NCBI GenBank assembly: GCA_041586735.1
Contig: JBFGZQ010000013.1
Coordinates: 44,571 to 108,570, forward strand
Direction: 5' to 3'
DNA from: Motiliproteus sp041586735
Lineage (GTDB): Bacteria > Pseudomonadota > Gammaproteobacteria > Pseudomonadales > Balneatricaceae
DNA: 64,000 nt
Shown: positions 24,662-34,031 of the stretch, one piece after another
Numbering within the stretch: the first letter of the stretch is position 1
Layout: each line of letters begins with the position of its first letter
Program-made: the position numbers and the translations under genes
Notes under the pieces: generated by a model
The model's input: the letters and a program-made list of their open reading frames with translations, nothing else
Told to the model about the DNA's origin: nothing
Database searches by the model: none

Positions 24662-24685
24662 ACGGCCAGATAATTATCTGGCCGT
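24662..24685 (-). terminator. Intrinsic terminator of the ferredoxin gene
   Basis: A 24-base perfect palindrome (ACGGCCAGATAA and its complement) followed on the minus strand by TTTTT lies about 24 bp beyond the ferredoxin stop. It could also serve the convergent DUF501 gene. Confidence 0.85.
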
Positions 24686-24708
24686 CGGACGTACAACAAA
24701 GAACACTA

Positions 24709-24954
24709 TCAGCCCTGCAGACGGTGATACTTGTCCATCAACTGATCTTCGGTCTCGACGTGATCAGGATCCTTGGGAATACAATCCACAGGACAGACCT
24801 CAACGCATTGCGGGGTATCGTAATGACCCACACACTCGGTGCACTTGGCGGGATCTATCTCATAAATTTCGTCACCGGGGGTAATCGCCGCATTGGGGCA
24901 CTCCGGTTCGCAAACGTCACAATTGATACATTCGTCGGTGATGATTAACGCCAT
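24709..24954 (-). CDS. Ferredoxin, two [4Fe-4S] clusters (YfhL type)
   Basis: 81-residue electron carrier. The first cluster ligands lie in CINCDVCEPEC and the second in CTECVGHYDTPQCVEVC, the longer second spacing being typical of the YfhL/Fdx group. It starts MALIITDECINC. It is the neighbour of coaD, a common gammaproteobacterial arrangement. The partner enzyme is not known. Confidence 0.95.
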   Translation of the reverse strand: MALIITDECINCDVCEPECPNAAITPGDEIYEIDPAKCTECVGHYDTPQCVEVCPVDCIPKDPDHVETEDQLMDKYHRLQG

Positions 24955-24992
24955 GATTGGCTACCTCTATTCGCGTATATTCGTGGCGCGGG

Positions 24993-25469
24993 TTACGCCA
25001 GATGTTTTTTCAGTGCAGCAGCCACAGCAGGATGAACAAACTTTGATACATCACCGTTCAATGCAGCCACCTCCCGAATCAGGGTTGAAGAGACAAAGCT
25101 ATACTTCTCCGCAGGCGTTAAAAACAGCGCCTCAAACTCGGGATAGATCGCCCGATTCATATTCGCCAGCTGAAACTCGTATTCAAAATCAGATACCGCT
25201 CGCAAACCTCGCAATACAGCACAGGCCTGATGCTCTCTCATAAACTCGGTCAATAGCCCGCTGAAACCGATAACCTCAACCTTGCCCAAGCCCTGAAGAA
25301 CCTCCCGGGCCAGCTCGGTCCGCTGATTAAGCGGCAGCAACGGCCTCTTTGAAGGACTCTCGGCTATCGCCACGATCACCTTATCAAACAGCTTAGATGC
25401 ACGCTGGACAAGATCTGTATGACCATGAGTTATCGGATCAAAGGTACCTGGGTAGACAACGATATTCAT
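24993..25469 (-). CDS. coaD: Phosphopantetheine adenylyltransferase
   Basis: Transfers AMP from ATP to 4'-phosphopantetheine, the penultimate step of coenzyme A synthesis. The nucleotidyltransferase motif YPGTFDPITHGH and the C-terminal SFVSSTLIREVA are diagnostic. The frame is open to 25532, but the ATG at 25469 (MNIVVYPGTFD) is the family start and gives 158 residues, the usual length. Probably co-transcribed with the downstream ferredoxin gene, 38 bp away. Confidence 0.96.
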   Translation of the reverse strand: MNIVVYPGTFDPITHGHTDLVQRASKLFDKVIVAIAESPSKRPLLPLNQRTELAREVLQGLGKVEVIGFSGLLTEFMREHQACAVLRGLRAVSDFEYEFQLANMNRAIYPEFEALFLTPAEKYSFVSSTLIREVAALNGDVSKFVHPAVAAALKKHLA

Positions 25470-25591
25470 GACTATTATATCCATGCATACTTTGGAATCG
25501 CGCGAATGGTAACGGAATTGGCTCACGGGCACAAATAGAATACTCTTCTATACATATACCCGCACAACCCCATAAAAACGGCTGTTTATCG

Positions 25592-26866
25592 ATGATTTTT
25601 ACTCTACTGACGACCAACCCCCGGCCACTTGCCGCCCTACTCGGCTGCGTGCTGCTCAGTGGCTGTGAGAGCCTGAAGAGCGTTGATCAGGGGCTGTACC
25701 GTATCGCCGAATCCGTATCAGAACAGGATCGCGTTACCGGACAACGCAGTCTGAGCCTGGCCTCGCGCAGCGAACAGATCAGTCGCGGCAACGCCATCGT
25801 AGAACAGCTGCTGGCCCAGGAGCAACAGCAGGGCAAGCGGGTCAACCAGCAGCTCGACAAAGCCCAGTACTGGCGCATGATCCAGATCTTCGATCGTATC
25901 CACCGGATCAGCCATCTGCATGATGAACGCTGGCAGCCGGTGCTGATCGATCGAGATAGTTTCAACGCGTTCACCACCGGGGGCACCTACGTGGTGGTGC
26001 ATTTAGGCCTGATGCAACAACTGCAAAATGACGATGAGGTCGCTGCCGTGCTGGCCCACGAGATCGCCCACACGGTAGCCAATCACGTCTTCGAAGGGCA
26101 GTCCTTGGCACAGGTCACCGCCCTGGCAAACTCTAACTCAGCCAGCCGGGATGGCTACCAGGCGGCCTTTACCCACGACAACGAACGTGAAGCCGATCGT
26201 ATCGGGGTGCTCTATAGCGCCCTCAGCGGCTATGACCCTCTGGCGGCCAGCCGTATCTGGAAGCGCCAGTTTGAAGCCCAAGGCAATCAACGTGCGCTGT
26301 TTTTCCACTCCCATCCGGTCAACAGTGACCGTGAACAAGAAAACCGCGAGCACGGTGAAAAAGTTAGTACTTACTATCAACCCAGTCAAGTCAACCCCAA
26401 TCACGCAGCGCTGCTGGAGGACAACGTCCTCTGGAGCAAGCGCAGTGCTGAGCAGACCCGCGGCGGCGATGGCGGGGGCGTAGCGGCCTTGACCAGCACC
26501 CTGTTCGGCGCCTATGTTCAGCACCAGCAGGCCAAGCAGGGCGAGCAACAACAAATCCAGCAGATGCAACTGGTTCGTTATGTACAGACCCAGCTGAAGA
26601 TCACCGGGGACAGCCGCCCGGCAGCAGACCGTTGGCGGCTACAGCTGACCTATTCCGGAGAGATCAGCTTACGAGGCCTGACGATGGGGGGAAAGATCGA
26701 CCAGGGCAACGATAAACCCGCCCTGATTATGATTGCCCACACGGACAAGGTACTACGCGCGGGAAGCTCGTTCGAACTGGAGTTCAAACACAGCGCGCTG
26801 ACGGCCGTGCAGCAACCACGCAAAGCTGTTCAGCTCTATCTCGACGATGCCTTGCCAGAACAGTAG
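25592..26866 (+). CDS. M48-family metalloprotease, lipoprotein
   Basis: Predicted envelope zinc protease. The lipobox LLSGC puts the lipidated Cys at residue 25. The zinc site is HEIAH at 156-160 with the third ligand in NEREAD (about E198). The family role of the related BepA and YcaL is outer-membrane protein quality control. The C-terminal region (about 300-424) is long and unlike the protease domain; its first part is Gln-rich (QQAKQGEQQQIQQ), followed by an apparent beta-rich domain. No obvious ribosome binding site precedes the ATG, so the start is somewhat uncertain. Confidence 0.88.
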   Translation: MIFTLLTTNPRPLAALLGCVLLSGCESLKSVDQGLYRIAESVSEQDRVTGQRSLSLASRSEQISRGNAIVEQLLAQEQQQGKRVNQQLDKAQYWRMIQIFDRIHRISHLHDERWQPVLIDRDSFNAFTTGGTYVVVHLGLMQQLQNDDEVAAVLAHEIAHTVANHVFEGQSLAQVTALANSNSASRDGYQAAFTHDNEREADRIGVLYSALSGYDPLAASRIWKRQFEAQGNQRALFFHSHPVNSDREQENREHGEKVSTYYQPSQVNPNHAALLEDNVLWSKRSAEQTRGGDGGGVAALTSTLFGAYVQHQQAKQGEQQQIQQMQLVRYVQTQLKITGDSRPAADRWRLQLTYSGEISLRGLTMGGKIDQGNDKPALIMIAHTDKVLRAGSSFELEFKHSALTAVQQPRKAVQLYLDDALPEQ

Positions 26867-26958
26867 CACCGCGGTTGCAAGGCGTTTGATTGAAACAGAC
26901 TCAGTCGCCACTGTATCGTGGTAGCTGGTGGCGGAGCTGCGAGTTATCGACGCGAGTA

Positions 26959-27834
26959 CTATTTAGGCGTGCGTAGCACTTTTTTCTCGTTCAAGCGCAG
27001 CGAACGCAGGCTCCGTCTGATCGCCTTGAGATGATCAATCACTCCCGGCCCCAGCTTCATCGCCAACCCCACCGCCAGGACATCGATCACTACCAGCTGC
27101 ACTACCCGGGAAGACATCAGTGCACTAAGATCTTTATCTTCTTCAAGGTCGATATGGATCGGAATGGTCGCCAACTCAGACAACGGGGTAGCGCCTGGGC
27201 ACAGCGCTATCACCTGTGCTCCTTGCGCCATCGCTAATCGAGCAGAGTGCAACAGATCCTTGGTACGGCCGGTCTGAGACACGGCCACCACCACATCACC
27301 CTCCGACAGGGTGACGGCGGCGATCGATTGCAGATGCGGGTCGGAGTAAGCCACGGCATTAACGCGCAGGCGGTGAAACTTATGTTGCGCATCGGTGCAC
27401 ACGGCAGCGGATGCGCCGAAGCCATAAAATTCGACCCGACTCGCCAGGGCCAGCGCTTCTATGGCCTGCTCTAGCCTCTCGGGGTCGAGCGCCTCACGAA
27501 TATTGATCAGATTACCGATGGTCGAATCAAAAATCTTTTGCTTGAAATCGTTAACCGTATCTTTTTTATCGAGAGCAAACTGTTCAAAACTGGAACTAGC
27601 CCCCAACACTTGCGCCAACGTGAGCTTAAAATCTTGAAAGCCATCGTAGTTAAGCGCCCGGCAGAATCGGACCACGGTCGGCTCACTGACCTGCGCCTCA
27701 GCAGCCAGATCCACAATGCGCATATGGATAATCTCTTTAGGCTGCGCCAATACATAATCGGCGACCTTTTGCTCAGACTTGCGCAATTCAGGCCGAGCAT
27801 CGGCGATCGCTTTAAGTACGTTAATCGAATTCAA
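26959..27834 (-). CDS. hexR: HexR-like transcriptional regulator (RpiR family)
   Basis: Repressor with an N-terminal helix-turn-helix (SEPTVVRFCRALNYDGFQDFK, about residues 47-67) and a C-terminal SIS sugar-phosphate binding domain (GDVVVAVSQTGRTKDLL around residue 183). HexR controls Entner-Doudoroff and central carbon genes through KDPG in gammaproteobacteria. The family is clear; HexR itself is inferred from the N-terminal MNSINVLKAIADARPELRKS. The start appears to be a TTG at 27834 with AAGGGA upstream. No target sugar genes are adjacent. Confidence 0.82.
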   Translation of the reverse strand: MNSINVLKAIADARPELRKSEQKVADYVLAQPKEIIHMRIVDLAAEAQVSEPTVVRFCRALNYDGFQDFKLTLAQVLGASSSFEQFALDKKDTVNDFKQKIFDSTIGNLINIREALDPERLEQAIEALALASRVEFYGFGASAAVCTDAQHKFHRLRVNAVAYSDPHLQSIAAVTLSEGDVVVAVSQTGRTKDLLHSARLAMAQGAQVIALCPGATPLSELATIPIHIDLEEDKDLSALMSSRVVQLVVIDVLAVGLAMKLGPGVIDHLKAIRRSLRSLRLNEKKVLRTPK

Positions 27835-27900
27835 ACAGCTATTTCCCTTGTGACGACCGACAAAGCACGACCAGCAAACTACAACAGGCTCTAGGGTATC

Positions 27901-27930
27901 AAAAAATCGCCGCTGCTGGGGAACAGCGAT
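27901..27930 (-). terminator. Intrinsic terminator of the hybrid kinase transcript
   Basis: A stem (ATCGCTG / CAGCG-CGAT with one bulge) followed on the minus strand by TTTTTT lies about 60 bp beyond the kinase stop. Confidence 0.6.
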
Positions 27931-27987
27931 ACTTTAAAAGCACTCCAAGTTGACAGCCAAAAAACATCAAACCGTTTACCACAGCGC

Positions 27988-30696
27988 TTAAATGCTATTT
28001 GATTTATCAAAATCGTTTTTTATCGCCCAATAGTGCTGCCAGGCCTCGTCCATCTGGTTCTGTTTAACTGCCTGAGAAAAGGCTCGAATTTGAACCTCTA
28101 GCTGATCAAGACCGACCATAGCAGCGAGTCCGGATAGCTGATGGGCCTGCTCGCGCAGCATCAACATATCAGCCTGCAGCAACGCCTGCTGCAACGCGGC
28201 AAACTGCTCTTCAAGCGCTTGCCGCAACTCCTGCTCTGGAATGCCAAACTGTTGCAAACGCATAGCGACACGACTACCCGCGGCCTTACTAACAAGCCGG
28301 CGTTTATCAGGAGCCAACGCGGCTAATATCTCTTTGACTAACACCAGCTCCTCCACTGGCTTATAGAGCACACCCTGAAGCGCATGAGATTCGATCAACG
28401 CCGATTCATCGCTGATCACATCCGCGGTAAGAATCAGAATAGGCGTCTGGGCTGCTGCAGAGGACAACTGCCGTATCTGCTGACACGCCTCGGCACCCCC
28501 CATGATCGGCATATGCAGATCCATAAGGATCAGATCAACCGCTTTCTGCTGCGTCAGGGTCACGGCATCACGACCATTAGCGGCAGTCTCCACCTGAGCC
28601 CCCTGGGCCTGCAACATCCGCGTCAATAGCAACCGATTAAAACGGTTATCCTCGACCACCAACACCCTCAGCCCCTCTAGTGGCAGGCTGGGTAATGCAA
28701 CAGGAACACTCGGCAAAGATACCGAGTCTAAGGCCTTAAATAAGCGGTAGCGCCCCACCGGTATCCGCAACAGCGTAGCCGGAGCGAGCGACTCAACCAA
28801 CTGATCAATATTCACCTCCAGCTCATCATCACCGTGCTCGGTCACCAGGATCAACTCTCCAGAAAAACATTCCCGCACGGGGTTAAGAAAGCGGTTCCAC
28901 GACAAGGTTTTCAGCTCTGCCAGCGCCAGATGTATAACCACCCGATCATAGCCATGCTCAGATGCCTGGATGACCGGCACCAATCGCTGCCGGTCATCCA
29001 GGCTCTCGACCTGACAGTCCCAAGTGCGGAGCTGCTGTTCAAACTGAACCTGACACTGGCGATCATGACAGCAGAGCAACACCCTGAGTGGCGGCAACAA
29101 CTTCGGCGGCGACGGCGGTGCGTTATCCAAACACAGGCTAACGGTGAATTGACTGCCCTCATCCACCACACTGGTCAGCATCAACTCACCCTGCATCAGC
29201 TCAACCAAGCTCTTGCAGATCACCAACCCCAAACCACTACCGCCGAAGCGCCGACTGATCGAGGTATCGGCCTGGGAAAAGGGCTGAAACAGTGTCGCCA
29301 GCTCGGTCGCCGCAATGCCAATTCCGGTGTCTTGGATCTCGATCTGTAGTCGCGTCTGCGCCTGTTGCGACTGACTAGAGAGTCGGATCTGCACGGCTCC
29401 CTGTTCGGTAAATTTAATCGCATTGCTGATGAGGTTACTGATAACCTGCGAAAACCGGGTCGGATCCCCCATCAGTAGCAACGGCCAGGGCACATCAGAG
29501 TGCAACGCTAGCCGCAGACCCTTGTATCCAGCTGCGGGCGCCTGCATCTCCAGCACATCTTCTAGGCACTGCTCCGGACTGAACGGGATTTTTTCCAGTT
29601 TAAGATTGTCAGACTGATATTTAGAAAAATAAAGAATATCGTCAATCAGGCGCAACAACAGTGACGAGGCGCTATAGATGATGCGGCAAGACTCCCGCTG
29701 GCTATTACTCAACGGACTCTTTTCCAGCAACTGAATAAAACCGATCACCGCGCTAATCGGGGTCCTCAGCTCATGGCTCATGCGCGCCATAAAGTCATCC
29801 TTGGCACGTCCCGATAACTCGACCTGATCTTTGGAGTACTGCAATTGTTGATGGCTCTGTTCCAACTCCGACAATGCTGTTCGAAGACTGGCAGTGGCTT
29901 GGTCCACCTCTCTTTGCTGCTTCTGCTGCTGCTGCTGAACCTGAGTAATCAGTATCATAATGCCTTGCTGCAGGGCACCGATCTCCTGCGGAGAACTCTG
30001 GGTAAGCGCCGGTTGATACGCTGAACCGGATTGATAACGGCTTAGCGATTGGCTAAGCGCCTCAATAGGCGTACTGATATTGCGACCGATACGCACGGCC
30101 AGCAGTGCCGCCAGCAGCAAGCCAGCAGCGGATATCAGCAGTCCCCAGAGCACAATCTGTTGCTGTTGCTGCAATAACAATTTGTCGTTGAGGATCAAGA
30201 TCACCGTGCCGATATGACGATCCGGCATCAGGCTCTGGTCAAAATCGTCGACTATCACTGCGCTCATCATCACCGGTTTCACCAGCACCCAACTATTGGC
30301 CAAGCCCTGCAGCTCAAGCCGCTGTCCCGCTGGCTGTAGCCGTCCTGCAGATAGCAGCCGGGCAAAATCCAGGGCCAGCACCTCGCGTTGATAGAGCAAC
30401 TGCGACTGGGCATTGAGAAACATAATATTGCTGATTTCAGGGCGTTTTATCGGCCCCCGAGTCAACTGCTCTAGGACATCGATATTTTGGGTCAACAACC
30501 CAAACTCTGCCGCTGCCGAGAGAAAATCCATTAAGGTATCAGCCTGATCGTCGAGCGCCTGTTCCACATCCTGAATCCGCGAGCTGATTAGGTAACTCGA
30601 CAGCGCCAAGGTCAGCAGCAACAGAGGCAGCAAGGCCGTTAACATCAGCTGCTGACCGATACTCAGACGCGAAACACCCAAGCGCCACTTCATCAT
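27988..30696 (-). CDS. Hybrid sensor histidine kinase with receiver and Hpt domains
   Basis: 902-residue inner-membrane phosphorelay kinase. TM1 is at about residues 15-35, a periplasmic sensor region at 36-178, TM2 at 180-205, HAMP at 205-258, and a Gln-rich coiled coil at 250-295. HisKA has His308 in MSHELRTP; HATPase has N-box residues near 421 and DTGIG at 456-460. A degenerate receiver-like segment (about 535-650) precedes a real receiver with phospho-acceptor Asp726 (ILMDLHMP), and a C-terminal Hpt domain has His852 in AHQLSG. It overlaps the upstream binding-protein gene by 4 bp, so the periplasmic protein probably feeds the sensor. No response regulator gene is adjacent. Confidence 0.93.
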   Translation of the reverse strand: MMKWRLGVSRLSIGQQLMLTALLPLLLLTLALSSYLISSRIQDVEQALDDQADTLMDFLSAAAEFGLLTQNIDVLEQLTRGPIKRPEISNIMFLNAQSQLLYQREVLALDFARLLSAGRLQPAGQRLELQGLANSWVLVKPVMMSAVIVDDFDQSLMPDRHIGTVILILNDKLLLQQQQQIVLWGLLISAAGLLLAALLAVRIGRNISTPIEALSQSLSRYQSGSAYQPALTQSSPQEIGALQQGIMILITQVQQQQQKQQREVDQATASLRTALSELEQSHQQLQYSKDQVELSGRAKDDFMARMSHELRTPISAVIGFIQLLEKSPLSNSQRESCRIIYSASSLLLRLIDDILYFSKYQSDNLKLEKIPFSPEQCLEDVLEMQAPAAGYKGLRLALHSDVPWPLLLMGDPTRFSQVISNLISNAIKFTEQGAVQIRLSSQSQQAQTRLQIEIQDTGIGIAATELATLFQPFSQADTSISRRFGGSGLGLVICKSLVELMQGELMLTSVVDEGSQFTVSLCLDNAPPSPPKLLPPLRVLLCCHDRQCQVQFEQQLRTWDCQVESLDDRQRLVPVIQASEHGYDRVVIHLALAELKTLSWNRFLNPVRECFSGELILVTEHGDDELEVNIDQLVESLAPATLLRIPVGRYRLFKALDSVSLPSVPVALPSLPLEGLRVLVVEDNRFNRLLLTRMLQAQGAQVETAANGRDAVTLTQQKAVDLILMDLHMPIMGGAEACQQIRQLSSAAAQTPILILTADVISDESALIESHALQGVLYKPVEELVLVKEILAALAPDKRRLVSKAAGSRVAMRLQQFGIPEQELRQALEEQFAALQQALLQADMLMLREQAHQLSGLAAMVGLDQLEVQIRAFSQAVKQNQMDEAWQHYWAIKNDFDKSNSI

Positions 30697-31646
30697 TGAG
30701 GCTCCCGAGACATCAACACTTCGATCTCATCCTGACCTGGCAGCTGTAAGTCGATACTCTGCGCAGCCTGAAGACTGGTACGAATTTCAAAAAACAAGGG
30801 GTACGCCGGAGCTGGCAGTTTACTGCTCTGCGACCGCCAGCTGGCTAACCAAACCGCGGTATCCTTAGCGATAGTCGCAGGGGTGCTAAACACCGCTGCC
30901 GTGGCCCCGGCATCGACATAACGGCTGGAAAAGCCGATCAACGGCAGGCGGTGTCTGTAGCTCAGCAACAGCAGCCATTTGGAGATACTGCGATTAAATT
31001 CAGCTTTATCAGGCACCACCAGAATCGCATCGCTATTCTCGCTCAAGGGTTCCAGTAGCCGAACTGGATTCTCATTATGGCTGAAGCGTACCAGTCGTGA
31101 CTGCCAGCCCTGCGCCTCTATGGCCGCCTCTATCGCGGGTAACTGCTCATGACTGCTCGGCCCCACCACCACCCCCATCCGTTTGATGGAGGGGCGGATC
31201 AGTTTGGCCAACTGCAGCTGCCGGGCTATCGGCTGTTCTAGATAGATCGCACTTAACAATCCTTGCTCTAGCCTCGAGAGCAGCAGCGGCTGTTGACTCA
31301 GTGCAACGAAGGTCTGACGTGGAATAAGCACACTCAACACCGGCCAGTGCTGCGGCTGCCGCAACACCTCTCGGGCGGCCTGCGTACCCACGGTCACCAA
31401 AAGATCGGCCTGCACCGCTGTCGGGCTATAATGCTCGCCAAGCACCTGTTGCACGCTCCACTGCGGTAATTGCCGCGCCAGTAACGCAGCGTAGTCACGG
31501 TAGGGCTGGCTATCCTGACTCAGCACCAACAATACCGTCGGCCGCGCCCAACCACTGGTCGGCAGCAAAACCATCAGCAACAGCAAGACCCGCCATCCAG
31601 CGTGGCTGCAAAAACGCGACCCTCTGATGCGATTCAAGCCAAACAA
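30693..31646 (-). CDS. Periplasmic ABC-type substrate-binding protein linked to the hybrid kinase
   Basis: About 317 residues resembling the ABC substrate-binding protein family of PF04392 type. A signal peptide covers the first ~34 residues (RVLLLLMVLLPTSGWA). The mature part begins RPTVLLVLSQDSQPY and contains two lobes with GTQAAREVL and IKRMGVVVGPSSH. The frame start is a TTG at 31646; a second TTG at 31637 is possible, and no good ribosome binding site was found. The stop overlaps the kinase ATG (ATGA), which means translational coupling. No ABC permease or ATPase is near, so it is more likely a sensory binding partner than a transporter component. The ligand is unknown. Confidence 0.75.
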   Translation of the reverse strand: MFGLNRIRGSRFCSHAGWRVLLLLMVLLPTSGWARPTVLLVLSQDSQPYRDYAALLARQLPQWSVQQVLGEHYSPTAVQADLLVTVGTQAAREVLRQPQHWPVLSVLIPRQTFVALSQQPLLLSRLEQGLLSAIYLEQPIARQLQLAKLIRPSIKRMGVVVGPSSHEQLPAIEAAIEAQGWQSRLVRFSHNENPVRLLEPLSENSDAILVVPDKAEFNRSISKWLLLLSYRHRLPLIGFSSRYVDAGATAAVFSTPATIAKDTAVWLASWRSQSSKLPAPAYPLFFEIRTSLQAAQSIDLQLPGQDEIEVLMSREPQ

Positions 31647-31689
31647 TCCATTGCTTACCGGTCTCTATATCCTAACTAAACCCTGGATA

Positions 31690-33873
31690 TTATAGGAACT
31701 CTAAGGTGGCGCGCACAAAACCACGCTGATCCACGCTGTTGTTGCGATCAAACTCCGTATAACTGCCGGTGACACTCTGCAGGATCAGCTCCAGCGAGCC
31801 CTGCATCCCTGCGGCTTGAAAGCTTTTCGCCACACGGCCATCGAGGCGATTATAGGGATCCAACCCAGACCCTTGCGGCCATTTAACCGAGGTCTGTCGG
31901 TACCAGGCCGCGCTAACATCGACGCCATCACCGAAGGCGTGGCTGACCAACAGACTCAGCCCATGGCGAGGGACGCGTATGCCTAAGTTTTGAGGGCCTT
32001 CTCTCTCTCCGCTCCCTCCGTCATATTGGCGCCGATCATACTGGCCCTCGGTATCAATATAGGCATAACCGAGCATCAACCAGCTGTGGTGCCAGGGCTG
32101 CAGAGTCCATTGCGCCTCAAGCCCGCGGTTACGCCAGCGGGCGTTATTCACCAGTTGCAACGCTTGCCCCTTGGCATCAGTGGCAGGGATCTCCGCGCTC
32201 ACCCAATCAGGATCGGGATCTGCGCTATAGGCCCATTGCTCTGCCACGCCATCCTCAACCTCCTCAACATAGAGCTTGAGATCAAAGGCCGAGCGGATGG
32301 CCGCCACTTCGACCCTATAGCCCAGCTCCAAGGCATCGACGCGCTCCGGATCGAGGCGCTCGGGAGTGTAGGTATCCAGATCGAGCATCTGAGTATTGCT
32401 GGGCAAGACCAGTCCGGCAAACAGATGCTGCTCCATCGGTGAGGGCATGCGATAGGCGCGACTGGCCGCGGCTCTGAGGGTGTGCTGCTCGCTCAGGTGC
32501 CAATTGAGCCCCAGCCGAGGCGACAATCGCGCCCCCGGATCCGGATTGTGCTCGAGCATGGCACCCAGGTTGGCGGTCCATTCAGAGGCGAACTGCCAGG
32601 CCAGATTGCCGAACAGCCGCGGGCTGGTGCTGGACACCGCGCCGGTAGTACCGAGGTTGACCAGACTGGTGAAACGATCATGGCGTACCCCGGCACCGGC
32701 GACCAGTCGCAGTGCCGGATTCCACTCCTGCTGCAGCTGCAGCTCCAGGTCGTAGCGCTCGGTGATCCCGGTTTCGCTGCCCTCATCTACCAGTTGATCG
32801 GGCTGCCCCCCGGTTGCGCCGTCGATAATAGCTAAGATAGTACCTTTGGCGTCCTCATAGGACGCCCCACCAAATGCTGATTCATTCTCTCGAAAAAACA
32901 GCTCCGACAACAGAATAGGGCTCTCGTTATGGTACTCGTAGCGATTATGGCTCAGCTGCAGCCGCAGTTGCTGCTCCGGATTGAGGAGCCGCTCCCAACT
33001 GAGGTTCTGGTAATGGGCCTTGACCTCTCGATCTGTAAACTCTGCTGGATTACGGGTATTACCGACACCTACCTGGCCATCGCTGAGCCCGAGCTGCACC
33101 ACCAGACTGTCAGCCAGCGTCGGCGTATAGAGGCCATGCAGATGGAGCTGGGTGATCTCGGCGCCATCCTCCATGCGGGCGTAAGAGCCACCATCGTCAC
33201 TATCAAAGCCGACCCCGGTGCCTCGGTTTTTATGGTAATTGAGCGACAGTCGATAATTAAAGCCGCCGATGTTGTCGTTATGGCGCAGGGCGTACTCTTG
33301 GGTGCCCAGCGCTCCCAGGGTGGTCCTGACCGCGCTACCACTCTGCTCCAGAGGCGTATAGGTGGTGATGTTGATCGCCCCCAGAAACGCATTCGATCCC
33401 TGGGTGGCGACGTTAGGCCCACGCACCACCTCGATATAGTTGATATCGTCCAGGGACACGCCCAACGCCGACCAATCAACACTCGACAACGCCGGCTGGT
33501 AGACCGAACGGCCATCAATCGTCACCTCCATGCGTCCCGGGTGGGCATCTCCCTGACCATGGCTGACCACCCCAAACTGATTGGCGCTGACATGATAGGC
33601 CTGAAAACCGGGCACCAGCTTAAACAGGTCGGCGATATTGACCGCCCCCGAGGCTTCGATCATCCGCCGATCGATCAGGGTCACGGCGGCGGGGGTATCG
33701 CTGATCCTCTGCTGGAGGCGGGTCGCGGACTTGACCGAAGTAAGCCCCCCAAACAGGTCCTCTTCATCCAGCGAATCATGCGACGCGGCTTGGCCAAGCG
33801 TAGCCGTTAACAGCGGTGCTAACAGCCCAACAACGCACACCCCAAACCGACCCGAATAGCGAAATTTCAACAA
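31690..33873 (-). CDS. TonB-dependent outer-membrane receptor
   Basis: About 727 residues. A signal peptide (LKFRYSGRFGVCVVGLLAPL) leads to the plug domain: MIEASGAVNIADLFKLVPGF and the ITTY segment near GSNAFLGAINI are typical, followed by a 22-strand barrel ending in a C-terminal aromatic (ATLEFL). A perfect AGGAGG ribosome binding site lies seven bases before a TTG at 33873, so that start is preferred over the open frame to 33939 and internal ATGs. It is 43 bp upstream of the binding protein/kinase pair in the same direction, so the three probably form one unit. The substrate cannot be read from the sequence. It is paralogous to the receptor at 46331-48358. Confidence 0.9.
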   Translation of the reverse strand: MLKFRYSGRFGVCVVGLLAPLLTATLGQAASHDSLDEEDLFGGLTSVKSATRLQQRISDTPAAVTLIDRRMIEASGAVNIADLFKLVPGFQAYHVSANQFGVVSHGQGDAHPGRMEVTIDGRSVYQPALSSVDWSALGVSLDDINYIEVVRGPNVATQGSNAFLGAINITTYTPLEQSGSAVRTTLGALGTQEYALRHNDNIGGFNYRLSLNYHKNRGTGVGFDSDDGGSYARMEDGAEITQLHLHGLYTPTLADSLVVQLGLSDGQVGVGNTRNPAEFTDREVKAHYQNLSWERLLNPEQQLRLQLSHNRYEYHNESPILLSELFFRENESAFGGASYEDAKGTILAIIDGATGGQPDQLVDEGSETGITERYDLELQLQQEWNPALRLVAGAGVRHDRFTSLVNLGTTGAVSSTSPRLFGNLAWQFASEWTANLGAMLEHNPDPGARLSPRLGLNWHLSEQHTLRAAASRAYRMPSPMEQHLFAGLVLPSNTQMLDLDTYTPERLDPERVDALELGYRVEVAAIRSAFDLKLYVEEVEDGVAEQWAYSADPDPDWVSAEIPATDAKGQALQLVNNARWRNRGLEAQWTLQPWHHSWLMLGYAYIDTEGQYDRRQYDGGSGEREGPQNLGIRVPRHGLSLLVSHAFGDGVDVSAAWYRQTSVKWPQGSGLDPYNRLDGRVAKSFQAAGMQGSLELILQSVTGSYTEFDRNNSVDQRGFVRATLEFL

Positions 33874-33960
33874 CGGCACTCCTCCTATAACTGCAACCTG
33901 GATCGCAAGCATCATCAAACTCTGGTAAGAGTCCGACAAATCACTCAGTAGATCAAAAAA

Positions 33961-33985
33961 TGATATCAGCTACAAACCGATATCA
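33961..33985. promoter_or_regulatory. Inverted repeat upstream of the TonB receptor gene
   Basis: TGATATC (33961-33967) and GATATCA (33979-33985) are a perfect 7-bp inverted repeat separated by 11 bp, about 90 bp upstream of the receptor start. The symmetry suits a dimeric regulator; identity unknown. Confidence 0.4.
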
Positions 33986-34031
33986 CTTATTGCTGCTTTA
34001 GATCACGCTTATACAGGCTAAGAGGCTGTGT

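Noticed and set aside
33069..33810. Long plus-strand ORFs opposite the TonB receptor
   Set aside because: Shadow frames of a GC-rich gene with strong TonB-receptor motifs on the minus strand.
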